A DNA stretch of 64,000 nucleotides from Symbioplanes lichenis (GCF_030709675.1 NZ_JAUZQD010000012.1:186001-250000), one strand, 5' to 3'; positions 18,272-27,520 are shown, numbered from the stretch's first letter. Translations and numbers: made by a program. The notes: generated by a model from the sequence alone, not told the origin.

Positions 18272-19228
18272 ATGAGTGAGATGAGCTATCGCCGCCTCGG
18301 CACCTCGGGACTCGTCGTCTCCGTCGTCGGGATCGGCTGCAACAACTTCGGCCGCAAGCTCGACCTGGCGGGCACGCAGGAGGTCGTCGGCGCGGCGCTC
18401 GACGCGGGCATCACCCTCTTCGACACCGCCGACATCTACGGCACGCCGCACGGCGCCTCCGAGGAGCTGCTCGGCCAGGCGCTCAAGGGTCACCGCGACG
18501 AGGTGGTGCTGGCCACCAAGTTCGGCATGGACATGGAGGGGCTCAACGGCGCCGACCGGGGCGCCCGGGGCTCGCGGTGGTACATCGTGCGGGCCGTGGA
18601 GGCGTCACTGCGCCGGCTGGGCACGGATCACATCGACCTCTACCAGATGCACCAGCCCGACGAGACCACCCCGATCGAGGAGACGCTCGCCGCGCTCGAC
18701 GACCTGGTCCGCGCGGGCAAGGTGCGCTATCTGGGCAACTCCAACTTCTCGGGCTGGCAGATCGCGGACGCCGACTGGACCGCGCGCGCCGACGGGCGTA
18801 CCCCCTTCATCAGTGCGCAGAATCGCTACAGCCTGCTGCACCGCGAGGTGGAGACCGAGATCATCGGTGCGTGCGAGCGGTTCGGGCTCGGCCTGCTCCC
18901 GTTCTTCCCGCTCGACAGCGGCCTGCTCAGCGGCAAGTACCAGCGCGGACAGGCACCCGCCGAGGGCACGCGGATGGCCCAGGAGCGCTACAAGTCGTGG
19001 CTCGACAGCGCCGACTGGGACACGATCGAGGCGCTGACAGCGTTCGGGGCCGAGCGCGGCCACTCCCTGCTCGACGTGGCGATCGCGGGGCTCGCCGCCC
19101 GCCCCGCGGTCACCAGCGTCATCGCGGGCGCCACGACTGCCGACCAGGTGCACGCCAACGCCGCGGCGGGCACCTGGCAGCTCGACGTCACGGACATTGC
19201 CGCACTCGACCAGATCTTGGACGCCTGA
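18272..19228 (+). CDS. Aldo/keto reductase
   Basis: This 318-residue NADPH-dependent aldo/keto reductase has the expected catalytic tetrad: D and Y in FDTADIYG (near residues 50-55), K in ATKFGM (near 83) and H in LYQMHQPD (near 130). The C-terminal cofactor loop contains SVIAGATTADQVHANAAA. It resembles the voltage-gated-potassium-channel-beta/YghZ-like branch, and its substrate cannot be inferred. A second in-frame ATG lies three codons on and could be the real start. It follows the glucanase by 31 bases but has a different probable role, so shared transcription is uncertain. Confidence 0.88.
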   Translation: MSEMSYRRLGTSGLVVSVVGIGCNNFGRKLDLAGTQEVVGAALDAGITLFDTADIYGTPHGASEELLGQALKGHRDEVVLATKFGMDMEGLNGADRGARGSRWYIVRAVEASLRRLGTDHIDLYQMHQPDETTPIEETLAALDDLVRAGKVRYLGNSNFSGWQIADADWTARADGRTPFISAQNRYSLLHREVETEIIGACERFGLGLLPFFPLDSGLLSGKYQRGQAPAEGTRMAQERYKSWLDSADWDTIEALTAFGAERGHSLLDVAIAGLAARPAVTSVIAGATTADQVHANAAAGTWQLDVTDIAALDQILDA

Positions 19229-19236
19229 GACCGAGG

Positions 19237-20703
19237 TCAGTCGACGACGGTGACGATGCGCCGGCGGCGCGCCACGTAGAACGCCGCGCCGCCGGCCAGC
19301 AGCATTGCAGCGCCGCCCGCGGCGACCATCCCGGCCGGAGCACCCGTCACCGGAAGCCCCTCGTCGCCACCGCCGCCACCGGCACCGCCGGTCGACAGCT
19401 TGACGGCGATCGCCGCGGTGTCATTGCTCCGGTTCGGGTCCACGGGGCCGTTGTCGACCGTGATCGATCCCGCCTCGCCGGCCGACTTGATCGTGCCGGT
19501 GAACGAGAACTCCGCCTTCTCGCCCTTGTGCAGGCTGTCGATGAGCAGGCAGAAGTACTTGCGGTCGGAGTCCTTGAAGCAGTTGGGGTCCGCCTTGGTG
19601 ATCTCGACCCCGGTCGGCAGCTCCACGTCCACGAGCAGCAGGCCGTTCTGCATCAGCGAGCTGGTCGCCGCCGGGCCGTTGTTGCGCACGCCGACCTTGA
19701 CCGTACGGCTGTCGCCCTTCGCCCCGGCGAAGGTGCCACCGATGGCGGCCACGTCAGCCGGGTTGCGGGACACCGACACCGTGAAGGTCCGGATGTTGTC
19801 CCAGTCGTTGATGTCTTCCGGCAGATCGTCCTCGTCGAGCGGTTGCGCCTCGAGCGCCGACGCCTTCCGGGCATTGCGGACACCGGCCGGCACCTCGGCG
19901 AGGTCTTCCTCGGTGAGCCCGACCAAATAGGTGCCGGCGAACAGCTCGGACGGCCCCGGGGTGTCGGCCGCGAGCTTGAACTTGAACGGCGCCTTGTCCG
20001 CGAGCGTCACGGTCTCGCCGGGCTGGATGGGCTCGTCGAAGACGCACGCGATGCCGAACAGCTCGTCATCGAAGAAGCAGTTGCTGTACTTCATCGGGTA
20101 GCTGAGGAAGGGATCGCCGACCAGCACCACGCCGTAGCCGGCCGGCGCCTTGTTGCCCGTGTTGGAGAACACGATCGGCACGTCGGCGGTGTCGCCCGGG
20201 TCGAGCTTGTAGTCGTCGATCGGGGCGAGCTCCAGGTCCACGCCCTCGTCGACGGAAACGACGGTGACGTGCGAGTACTGCGCCCACTCGTTGCCCGCGT
20301 CCTTGAGCAGCACGTCGAAGCCCACGCCGAACGTCGGCAGCGCCGCGGTGGGGGCGACCGTGAACGTGAGCGTCTTCCGCTTGCCCGGCGCGATCGAGTC
20401 GATCCGGCACCCGTCGGCGTCGCACCCCGCGGGCGGGACAAATCCGACGCTCTCCGGAATCGGTGCGGTGCCGAAGGTGACAACCAGATTCTTGGCGGTG
20501 TCCTCGCCGTAGTTGAGGACCTCCACCTCGACCTTCTTCGACTTGCCGTCGACGGCGACGACCTGCTCGGGCAGGGCCAGCTCGACCTCCGGACCGAGAT
20601 CGTCGCCGGGGTCCGCGTACGCGGGCAGGCCCGCACCGGCCGTCGCCAGGCCGGTCAGGAGGAGGGGCAGGCCGACGCGGCCCACCAGGGTTCGCAGACG
20701 CAT
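19237..20703 (-). CDS. LPxTG-anchored surface protein, paralogue 1
   Basis: This 488-residue exported protein has a signal peptide (MRLRTLVGRVGLPLLLTGLA ... AYA), beta-rich Ig/DUF11-like repeats with NTG and NNGPAA motifs, a Gly-rich spacer, then the sortase signal LPVTGAP, a hydrophobic span and an RRRR tail. It should be covalently attached to the cell wall. The ATG at 20703 is chosen because the signal peptide starts there; upstream residues are not signal-like. It is a close paralogue of the next gene, with matching N-termini and shared segments such as DLELAPIDD, NDWDN and TVKVG. No sortase gene lies in the window. Confidence 0.85.
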   Translation of the reverse strand: MRLRTLVGRVGLPLLLTGLATAGAGLPAYADPGDDLGPEVELALPEQVVAVDGKSKKVEVEVLNYGEDTAKNLVVTFGTAPIPESVGFVPPAGCDADGCRIDSIAPGKRKTLTFTVAPTAALPTFGVGFDVLLKDAGNEWAQYSHVTVVSVDEGVDLELAPIDDYKLDPGDTADVPIVFSNTGNKAPAGYGVVLVGDPFLSYPMKYSNCFFDDELFGIACVFDEPIQPGETVTLADKAPFKFKLAADTPGPSELFAGTYLVGLTEEDLAEVPAGVRNARKASALEAQPLDEDDLPEDINDWDNIRTFTVSVSRNPADVAAIGGTFAGAKGDSRTVKVGVRNNGPAATSSLMQNGLLLVDVELPTGVEITKADPNCFKDSDRKYFCLLIDSLHKGEKAEFSFTGTIKSAGEAGSITVDNGPVDPNRSNDTAAIAVKLSTGGAGGGGGDEGLPVTGAPAGMVAAGGAAMLLAGGAAFYVARRRRIVTVVD

Positions 20704-20779
20704 GGTCACCGTTTCCGACGATTCGTCGATGATCAAAAGGGCAGGTCGGCGAACAGTAAGGGACGGGACCGTATCGGCG

Positions 20780-22309
20780 CTACCCCACGTCCGGTCCAAG
20801 ATTCCGGCGGCGCGTCAGGACCAGCATCGCGGCGCCGATCAGGACGAGCAGCCCGCCGCTTCCTGCGATCTTCGCCACCGGGGCGCCGGTGATCGGCAGC
20901 GACTCGCCCCCGCCGGTCCCGCCCGCCGGCGTCGTGGTGGTGGCGGTCGCGGTGGGCGTCGGCGAGGACGTCGGTGAGGGCGACGTCGTGGCGGAGGGCG
21001 ACGGCGACGGCGAGGTCGTCACGGGCGCCACCTTCACGCCGATCGCGGCCTTGTTGTCGGCCTGGTTTCCATCCTGGGCGAGGATCTCGACCGTTCCGGC
21101 CGCGCCACCCGACTTGATCTTGCCGGTGAACGAGAACAGCGCCTCGTCGCCCATGCGCAGCACCCCGGCCGGTCGGCAGACATATGCGCCGCCGGTGACG
21201 AGCGCACACCGCTCGTCGGCCTCCGTCACCTCGACACCCGCGGGCAAGGTCACGGCGACTTCCACAGCGCGGGCGGCCGCCGGGCCGTCGTTGCGAGCGC
21301 CGACCTTGACGGTACGAGCGTCACCCACCGCCCCGTCGAAAGTCCCGCCCACGGCCACGAGGTTCGCCGGGTTCGCGGACACGGCGACGGCGAAGGTACG
21401 TACGTTGTCCCAGTCGTTCAGCTCCGAAGGATCGGGAGCGGGCGCCGCACTCGTCGTCACCGGCTCGGCGCGGAGAGCGGAGCCACGGGACTTCCGGGCA
21501 GTCGCCGGCACCTCGCGGAGATCGTCATCCGTGAGCCCGACGACGAAGGCGCCCCCGATGTACGTACCGGGGCCGGGCGTGTCCTCGGCCACGTGCAGGC
21601 GCATCGGCGTACCGGCGGAGATCTTGACCATGTCGCCCGGCTGGACCGGGCCGTCGAAGACGCACACCGTCCCGCCGAGCTCGTCCTCGGCAAAGCAGTT
21701 GCTGTAGAGCACCGGGAAGTCGAGGAACTGGTCGCCGGTGAGCACGAGCCCGAAGCCGGCCGGCGCCTCGGTGCCGGTGTTGGTGAGGGCGATCGGCACA
21801 TCGGCGGACGCACCGGCGGCGAGCCGGAAGTCGTCGATCGGCGCCAGCTCCAAGTCGACGCCGCCCTCGGGCGCCCGGACCGCCGTCACGCGCTCCTGCG
21901 TGATCCACTTGCCGTCCGCGCCCTGCAGGCCGACGGTGAACTCCTCGCCGAAGCGGTCCAGGTCGTCGGTCGGATCGATGCTGACCCGCACCGCGGCCCG
22001 ACCGCCGGGCGCCACGTCACCGACCGGGCAGGCGTCCGCGGCGCAGCCGGCCGGCAGAGCGAGACCCACGGCGGCCGGTGCGTCGAATCGCACCTTGGCC
22101 CCGGTCAGCGCCGCGCCACCCCCGTTGACCACGGCGATCTCGACGGACTTGGGCTGGCCGGCGACGGTGTAGACGTAGCCGGGCACCTCGAGGTTGAGCT
22201 CCGGAGCCGGGTCAGGATCGGCGTGAGCGGGCAGGCCGGCGCTCGCGGTGGCGAGGGCGACCAGGGTGACGGGCAGACCGATCCGGCCCAGCAGGGTGCG
22301 CAGACGCAT
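20780..22309 (-). CDS. LPxTG-anchored surface protein, paralogue 2
   Basis: This 509-residue cell-wall protein is encoded 76 bases upstream of its paralogue on the same strand. It has a signal peptide (MRLRTLLGRIGLPVTLVALA ... AHA), the same order of beta-rich domains (YSNCF, DDDLREVP, NDWDNVRTFAV, FTGKIKSGG), a Ser/Pro/Thr-rich wall-spanning spacer, LPITGAP, a membrane span and an RRR tail. The spacer is longer and PST-rich where paralogue 1 has a Gly-rich one. The pair arose by tandem duplication and then diverged. Function is unknown; adhesion or wall structure is a guess. Confidence 0.85.
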   Translation of the reverse strand: MRLRTLLGRIGLPVTLVALATASAGLPAHADPDPAPELNLEVPGYVYTVAGQPKSVEIAVVNGGGAALTGAKVRFDAPAAVGLALPAGCAADACPVGDVAPGGRAAVRVSIDPTDDLDRFGEEFTVGLQGADGKWITQERVTAVRAPEGGVDLELAPIDDFRLAAGASADVPIALTNTGTEAPAGFGLVLTGDQFLDFPVLYSNCFAEDELGGTVCVFDGPVQPGDMVKISAGTPMRLHVAEDTPGPGTYIGGAFVVGLTDDDLREVPATARKSRGSALRAEPVTTSAAPAPDPSELNDWDNVRTFAVAVSANPANLVAVGGTFDGAVGDARTVKVGARNDGPAAARAVEVAVTLPAGVEVTEADERCALVTGGAYVCRPAGVLRMGDEALFSFTGKIKSGGAAGTVEILAQDGNQADNKAAIGVKVAPVTTSPSPSPSATTSPSPTSSPTPTATATTTTPAGGTGGGESLPITGAPVAKIAGSGGLLVLIGAAMLVLTRRRNLGPDVG

Positions 22310-22369
22310 AATCGCGCACCCTAACGACGGAACGATCTCGGGGCGACCCCGACTGTCTATATCGGACTT

Positions 22370-23227
22370 TCAGACCTCGGCGAACGTCGGGCCGTCCTCG
22401 GGCAGCGGCGGCACCTCACCGCGCAGCGCCGCCCGCCGGGCGAACTCGCGCAGGCCCGCGATCTGCCGCTCCCCCAGCGAGAAGTCGAGCGCCCGGAAAT
22501 ACGTGGCGAGCGTCTCCGCGTCGAACGGCTCCCAGCGCGCACCGGCCTCGGCGACCGCGTCCAGCTCCTGGAGGGAGAGGTCACGCGAGCGCTGGAACGC
22601 CTCGTGCACGTCCTTGACCAGCCCGGGGTGCGCCGCGGCGAAGTCCTTGCGGACGGCCCACACCGCGAACACCATCGGCAGGCCGGTCCACTCGCGCCAC
22701 GCCTCGGCCAGGTCGACGACCGTCAGCCCCTGCTTCGGCGCCTCGTAGTTGGCCCGCAGCGCCGGGTCGCCGATCAGCACGGCGGCGTCGGCCTCGAGCA
22801 GCATCTGACCGAGCTCGGGCGGGCACCGGAAGTATTCGGGCTCGGCGTTGTACTGCTCGGTGAGCAGCATCTGGGCCAGCATCACGCCGGTGCGCGAGGT
22901 CGAGCCCAGCGCGACCGGCCGCCCGTCGAGCTCGGCGAGCGGACGGGTGGAGACGATGTTCACCGACAGCACCCGGTCGGCCGCCCCCACCGCCAGATTG
23001 GGCAGGAGCAGCAGCTCGTCGGCGTGCCGCAGATATTCGACAAGCGTGATCGGCCCGATGTCCAGATCGCCGGCGACCAGGGCCGCGCTCAGCTTCTCCG
23101 GGGTGTCTTTGTGCAGGTCGACGTCGAGCAGGGCACCCGAGCGCATCAGGCCCCAATAGATCGGAAGGCAGTTGAGAAACTGAATGTGCCCGACCCGGGG
23201 GCGCTGTGCGGGGGCGTCGTCACTCAT
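22370..23227 (-). CDS. mqnA: Chorismate dehydratase
   Basis: MqnA dehydrates chorismate to 3-enolpyruvylbenzoate, the first step of the futalosine menaquinone pathway. The 285-residue product has a periplasmic-binding-protein-like fold with family motifs VGHIQFLNCLPIYWGL (near residue 12), DIGPITLVEYLRHAD, GSTSRTGVMLAQMLL (near 107) and LIGDPAL. The ATG at 23227 has GGAGG directly in front, which is closer than ideal, but no better start is visible. It stands alone between the LPxTG genes and the divergent HelD-like gene. Confidence 0.95.
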   Translation of the reverse strand: MSDDAPAQRPRVGHIQFLNCLPIYWGLMRSGALLDVDLHKDTPEKLSAALVAGDLDIGPITLVEYLRHADELLLLPNLAVGAADRVLSVNIVSTRPLAELDGRPVALGSTSRTGVMLAQMLLTEQYNAEPEYFRCPPELGQMLLEADAAVLIGDPALRANYEAPKQGLTVVDLAEAWREWTGLPMVFAVWAVRKDFAAAHPGLVKDVHEAFQRSRDLSLQELDAVAEAGARWEPFDAETLATYFRALDFSLGERQIAGLREFARRAALRGEVPPLPEDGPTFAEV

Positions 23228-23517
23228 CCTCCGACGCTATCTCCGCCACCCGCCTCCGCCGCCTTTGAGGGAGCAACATCACGTCCGTCCGGCCCCAGCC
23301 GTCCCACTGGCATAAATCGGTCGCAGCATCGGAGCGGCGGACGTCAGGCGACCTTGAGTTCGCCGGGGCAAGAGTAAATGGGTCGCTGCGGTCACGTGAC
23401 GCGCGTAGGGTTGTCGGTCGCGCTTTCTTCTCTTTGGGCACTGCCGACACCGCACCTCGACGGAGCGCCGGGCGGCCCCCAGCCGGACCATCGCACCGAC
23501 GCCGGAAGGTTCCTCGG

Positions 23518-25539
23518 ATGACGCTGCCTGCCCACACCGACCTGGACGACGATCTCGCGGCCGAGCGCCGCCATCTGGTCGAGTCCCGCGCCGCGCTGCA
23601 CCGGATGCGGGGGCGGGCCGAGTCGCTCTTCTCCACCGCCGACACCGTCGCCGGGGACGCCTTCGCCGCCGAGACGCTCGGGCGGGCCCTGTCGCGCCGG
23701 GTGAAGGAGCTGGCCGACGATCCGAACACGCCGCTCTTCTTCGGCAAGCTCGACGTGACGGACGCGGCCTTCCACATCGGCCGGCGGCACGTCACCGACG
23801 ACGCCGGGGAGCCGATGGTGCTCGACTGGCGGGCGCCGTTGTCGCAGTCGTTCTACCAGGCCAGCGTGCGGGATCCGCGGGGCGTGGCGACCCGGCGCCG
23901 GTTCGGGTTCGTCCGGGGCGAGCTGACCAGCTTCGAGGACGAGCACCTGGACCGCGGCGAGGAGCTGGGCACAAGCAGCCGCATCCTGACGGCCGAGATC
24001 GAGCGGCCGCGCGTGGGGCCGATGCGGGACATCGTCGCGACGATCCAGCCCGAGCAGGACGAGCTGGTCCGGGCCGAGCTGGAGGACTCCATCTGCGTGC
24101 AGGGCGCGCCCGGGACCGGCAAGACCGCGGTGGGTCTGCACCGGGCCGCCTTCCTTCTGTACGCCCACCGCGAGCGCCTCCGCCGCACCGGCGTGCTGGT
24201 CGTGGGGCCGAACACGGCGTTCCTCTCGTACATCGCGGCGGTCCTGCCGGCCCTCGGTGAGATCGAGGTGCAGCAGTCCACGGTGGAGGCATTGATCGAG
24301 CGGTTCCCGGTCAAGAGCAAGGACACCGACGCGGCGACTTTCCTCAAGCACGATCCACGGATGGCCGACGTGCTGCGCCGGGCCCTGTGGGGACGCCTGG
24401 CCAAGCCCACCGAGCCGATCATGGTGTCCGACGGCTCGTACCGCTGGCGCATCGACACCGAGCCGCTGCGCCGCCTCGTCGACGAGGCCCGCCGCGAGGG
24501 GCTTCCCTACGCCGTGGGTCGCGAACGGGTCCGTGCCCGGGTGGTCGGGCTGTTGCAGCGGCAGTCGGAGTACCGGACCGGCAACTCGCCCAGCGAGACG
24601 TGGCTGCGCAAGATGGCGAAGGTCACCCCGGTTCGTGACTTCCTCGACGCCGCCTGGCCCGCCGTGACCCCGGAAGCCCTCGTGGTGACCCTGCTCACCG
24701 ACGCGGAGGTGCTGGCCCGGGCGGCCGACGGCATCCTGACCGCCGAGGAGCAGGCCACGCTGCTGTGGGCCAAGGCCCCGAAGACTCCGAAGTCGGCCAA
24801 ATTCAGCGCCGCCGACCTGCTGCTGCTCGACGAGGCCGCCGGCCTGCTCGAGCGTGAGGGCAGCTTCGGCCACGTGGTGGTGGACGAGGCCCAGGATCTG
24901 TCACCCATGCAGGCCCGGGTCATCGCCCGGCGCAGCGAGCACGGGTCGATCACGCTGCTCGGGGACCTGGCCCAGGGCACGGCACCGTGGGCGGCGGCCC
25001 GGTGGCAGGACACGCTCGGTCACCTGGGCAAGCCCGATGCTGCCGTCGTTCCGCTCACTGTCGGGTTCCGCGTGCCCGCGGCGGTCGTGGCTCTCGCCAA
25101 CCGGCTGTTGCCTGCGCTCGCGGTGGACGTACCGGAAGCGGTGTCTCTGCGTCGCGACGGTGACCTGGCCGTGATCGCCGTGCCGGACCCTGCGGAGCTG
25201 GATGCCGCGATCCTGGTCGAGGTGACCGCGGCGCTGGAGCACGAGGGATCCGTCGCGGTCATCGCGGCGGACGCGGCGGTGGACCGCCTACGCGGGCACC
25301 TCGCCGCCGCCGGCATCGAGACCGCGAGCGCCGACGACCCCGAGTCCGAGGCGCGCGTCATTGTGGTGCCGGCCACGCTTGTCAAAGGCCTCGAGTACGA
25401 CCATGTCGTCGTCGCCGAGCCGGCGGACATCGTGGCGGCCGAGCCGCGCGGGCTGCACCGCCTCTACGTCGTCCTGACCCGGGCGGTCTCCCGGCTCTCC
25501 GTGGTGCATGCACAGCCGCTGCCCGAGCCGTTGCGCTGA
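23518..25539 (+). CDS. HelD/HelR-like superfamily 1 ATPase (RNA polymerase recycling type)
   Basis: This is a 673-residue UvrD-like ATPase with the helical N-terminal arm typical of HelD proteins, then Walker A in QGAPGTGKTAVGLHRAA near residue 194, VVVDEAQDLSPMQ near 454, and C-terminal motifs VTLLTDAE and RLYVVLTRAVSRL. HelD proteins remove RNA polymerase from stalled complexes, and the HelR branch also protects against rifamycins. The ATG at 23518 has GGAAGG 8 bases upstream. I see no clear rifamycin-associated inverted repeat in the promoter region, so HelD versus HelR is left open. Confidence 0.85.
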   Translation: MTLPAHTDLDDDLAAERRHLVESRAALHRMRGRAESLFSTADTVAGDAFAAETLGRALSRRVKELADDPNTPLFFGKLDVTDAAFHIGRRHVTDDAGEPMVLDWRAPLSQSFYQASVRDPRGVATRRRFGFVRGELTSFEDEHLDRGEELGTSSRILTAEIERPRVGPMRDIVATIQPEQDELVRAELEDSICVQGAPGTGKTAVGLHRAAFLLYAHRERLRRTGVLVVGPNTAFLSYIAAVLPALGEIEVQQSTVEALIERFPVKSKDTDAATFLKHDPRMADVLRRALWGRLAKPTEPIMVSDGSYRWRIDTEPLRRLVDEARREGLPYAVGRERVRARVVGLLQRQSEYRTGNSPSETWLRKMAKVTPVRDFLDAAWPAVTPEALVVTLLTDAEVLARAADGILTAEEQATLLWAKAPKTPKSAKFSAADLLLLDEAAGLLEREGSFGHVVVDEAQDLSPMQARVIARRSEHGSITLLGDLAQGTAPWAAARWQDTLGHLGKPDAAVVPLTVGFRVPAAVVALANRLLPALAVDVPEAVSLRRDGDLAVIAVPDPAELDAAILVEVTAALEHEGSVAVIAADAAVDRLRGHLAAAGIETASADDPESEARVIVVPATLVKGLEYDHVVVAEPADIVAAEPRGLHRLYVVLTRAVSRLSVVHAQPLPEPLR

Positions 25540-25661
25540 GTGACGCGGGAGGGCACAGACCCTAGGCATTTCAGTTGAACTTCCGACTGGACAGTTCGCT
25601 GGATGGCGTCGCGGTGCCACTATCTAGGGCGTCTTGTGTGCTGGCCGAGAAGTGGGGGGCC

Positions 25662-26420
25662 ATGACCGACCCGATGCCGGGCGTGCCCAACTGGGTGGAT
25701 CTGGGCACCGCCGACCTCGCGGACGCGACCCGCTTCTACTCCCTGCTGTTCGGCTGGGAGGCGGACGTCTCCGGCGAGGAGTACGGCCACTACACGACCT
25801 ATCGCCTCGACGGCCGCGCCGCCGCCGGCGCCGGCCCCCTCGCGGGCATCGGCCAGCCCACCGCGTGGAGCACCTACATCAGCACCGACGACGCCGACGC
25901 GGTCACCGAGCGGGTAGCCGCCGCGGGCGGCAAGGTGCTGGTCCCGCCGTTCGACGTCATGTACCAGGGCCGCATGGCCGCCTTCCTCGACCCGGCCGGC
26001 GCCCCCTTCAGCGTCTGGCAGCCCGGCACCATGAAAGGCGCCGACGTCTTCGACATCCCCGGCGCCCTCACCTGGAACGAGCTGGTCACCCGCGACATCG
26101 AGGGCAGCGCCGCCTTCTACGGCACGGTCTTCGGCTGGGTCGCCCGGGAGAGCGCGATGGGCGAGCTCCCCTACATCGTCTGGGAGCACCACGGCGAGAC
26201 CATCGCCGGCATGCTGGGCATGGACGACAACTGGCCCCAGGACCTCCCGGCGCACTGGATGATCTACTTCGCCGTGATCGACTGCGACGACTCCGCCGCG
26301 TACGCCCAGAGCCTCGGCGGCCGCGTCATCCACCCGCCGACCACCCTCCCCATCGGCCGCTACGCCGTCCTCGAAGATCCCCAGGGCGGCGTCTTCGCCA
26401 TCCTGCAGGGCCAGGCCTGA
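25662..26420 (+). CDS. Two-domain VOC-family protein
   Basis: This 252-residue protein is made of two glyoxalase/bleomycin-resistance-like VOC modules. The first runs about 5-120 (NWVDLGTADLADATRFYSLL ... FLDPAGAPFSVW) and the second about 130-250 (WNELVTRDIEGSAAFYGTVF ... AVLEDPQGGVFAIL). Such actinobacterial proteins are often annotated as hydroxylases or dioxygenases, but the substrate is unknown. The ATG at 25662 follows a run of G (GTGGGGGGCC), which is the ribosome site. It stands alone, 40 bases before the toxin-antitoxin pair. Confidence 0.85.
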   Translation: MTDPMPGVPNWVDLGTADLADATRFYSLLFGWEADVSGEEYGHYTTYRLDGRAAAGAGPLAGIGQPTAWSTYISTDDADAVTERVAAAGGKVLVPPFDVMYQGRMAAFLDPAGAPFSVWQPGTMKGADVFDIPGALTWNELVTRDIEGSAAFYGTVFGWVARESAMGELPYIVWEHHGETIAGMLGMDDNWPQDLPAHWMIYFAVIDCDDSAAYAQSLGGRVIHPPTTLPIGRYAVLEDPQGGVFAILQGQA

Positions 26421-26426
26421 TCGCCT

Positions 26427-26453
26427 TTCGAATTTTTCGAATAGGAGTACGCT
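26427..26453 (+). promoter_or_regulatory. Toxin-antitoxin operator/promoter
   Basis: Two identical palindromic half sites TTCGAA, separated by TTT, form TTCGAATTTTTCGAA at 26427-26441. A possible -10 element TACGCT lies at 26448-26453, ending only 7 bases before the ATG at 26461. The mRNA may therefore be leaderless, and the antitoxin could repress its own promoter by binding this AT-rich site, as is usual in such modules. Confidence 0.55.
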
Positions 26454-26460
26454 TGGCCTC

Positions 26461-26931
26461 ATGGGTTCCAAGCTGCGCGAACGCACCGTCATCCCACCGG
26501 ACGACCTGTCGTCGCTGACCCGTTTCGCCAACGGTCTTGCCCGGAACGACACGCGCGCGCCGGCCCGCTTGATCGGCCCTGACGGCTCTGAGCTGGAGCT
26601 GCCGGACGATCTGTATGACCTCCTGCGCGATGTGGTGACAGCCCTCTCGCACGGTGTCGCTGTCTCGATCGCGCCGCGCAACACCATGCTGACCACGCAG
26701 GAAGCAGCGGATTTGCTCAACATCTCGCGGCCCACCCTCGTCCGCCTGCTTACCGACGGAGAGATCCCCCACAACCTGCGCGGAAGACATCGTCGCGTTC
26801 TGCTGCGCGACGTGCTCGACTACCAGGATCGGATAAGGGACGACCGGCGGCGGGCCCTGGACCAGATGACCGTCGAGGCGGAAGAAGACGGCTTGTACGA
26901 CCTCACGGCACAGCCGGAAAACATGCGGTGA
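26461..26931 (+). CDS. Antitoxin with excisionase-type helix-turn-helix
   Basis: This is a 156-residue DNA-binding protein. Residues about 75-125 form a MerR/excisionase-like helix-turn-helix (TTQEAADLLNISRPTLVRLL then GRHRRVLLRDVLDYQ). The acidic C-terminal tail (EAEEDGLYDLTAQPE) is the sort of segment that wraps a PIN toxin. It is followed after 9 bases by a PIN-domain gene, a pairing known from type II toxin-antitoxin systems. It has no obvious ribosome site, consistent with a leaderless mRNA. Confidence 0.8.
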   Translation: MGSKLRERTVIPPDDLSSLTRFANGLARNDTRAPARLIGPDGSELELPDDLYDLLRDVVTALSHGVAVSIAPRNTMLTTQEAADLLNISRPTLVRLLTDGEIPHNLRGRHRRVLLRDVLDYQDRIRDDRRRALDQMTVEAEEDGLYDLTAQPENMR

Positions 26932-26940
26932 GGCCGGGTC

Positions 26941-27489
26941 GTGCCGTTACCCGCCATGCTCGATACCTGCGTCCTTTTTCCTTCGACGCTTTGTGACACG
27001 CTTCTGCGCATCGCGAGTACGCGGACCTTTCGACCGCTATGGTCGGCCGACATCATGACCGAGTTGCACCGCAGCTTGGTCAAGAAGGGCCTGGCCGCGG
27101 ATCGCGCCGACCGCCGCATCGGGCACATGAACCGCTTCTTTCCCGATGCCATGGTCAGCGGCTACGAATCGCTCGTGGGCCAGATGACAAACGACCCGAA
27201 GGACCGGCATGTTCTCGCCGCGGCGGTGCGAGCCGGCGCCGAAGTCATTGTCACTTTCAACCTCGGCGACTTCAGAACCACCGACCTGGCGCCCTATGAC
27301 GTCGAGGCGGTGAGCCCGGATGACTTCTTGCTCGACCAGCTCGATCTCTATCCGGCGGTGACAATCCGGGCGCTCGAGGCGCAAGCGGCAGCCCATCGAC
27401 GAGAGCCGAAGACCGTGCCCGGCATCCTGGCGGCATTGGAGCGCTGCGGTTTGCCCGGTTTCGCTGCGGAGGTGCGTCGGCACCTGTGA
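26941..27489 (+). CDS. PIN-domain toxin (probable ribonuclease)
   Basis: This 182-residue PIN-fold nuclease has acidic residues in the expected places: D8 in AMLDTCVLF, E in IMTELHRSL near residue 40, D in NDPKDRHVLAAAV near 83-86, and a final acidic position in TFNLGDF near 104. PIN toxins cut RNA in a Mg-dependent manner. The GTG at 26941 starts 9 bases after the antitoxin stop. The roughly 50-residue C-terminal extension beyond the PIN core is helical. Module mobility is likely but no flanking element was seen. Confidence 0.82.
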   Translation: MPLPAMLDTCVLFPSTLCDTLLRIASTRTFRPLWSADIMTELHRSLVKKGLAADRADRRIGHMNRFFPDAMVSGYESLVGQMTNDPKDRHVLAAAVRAGAEVIVTFNLGDFRTTDLAPYDVEAVSPDDFLLDQLDLYPAVTIRALEAQAAAHRREPKTVPGILAALERCGLPGFAAEVRRHL

Positions 27490-27492
27490 CAG

Positions 27493-27520
27493 CCCAAGGC
27501 GGCCGGTCGACCGCCTTGGG
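27493..27520. terminator. Hairpin between convergent genes
   Basis: CCCAAGGCGG (27493-27502) pairs perfectly with CCGCCTTGGG (27511-27520) around an 8-base loop. It lies between the stops of the PIN toxin and the carboxypeptidase, which face each other. There is no T run, so it would be a bidirectional actinobacterial-type hairpin terminator. Confidence 0.6.

Noticed and set aside
23228..23517. Rifamycin-associated element before the HelD/HelR-like gene
   Set aside because: No inverted repeat close to the known element is visible in this region.
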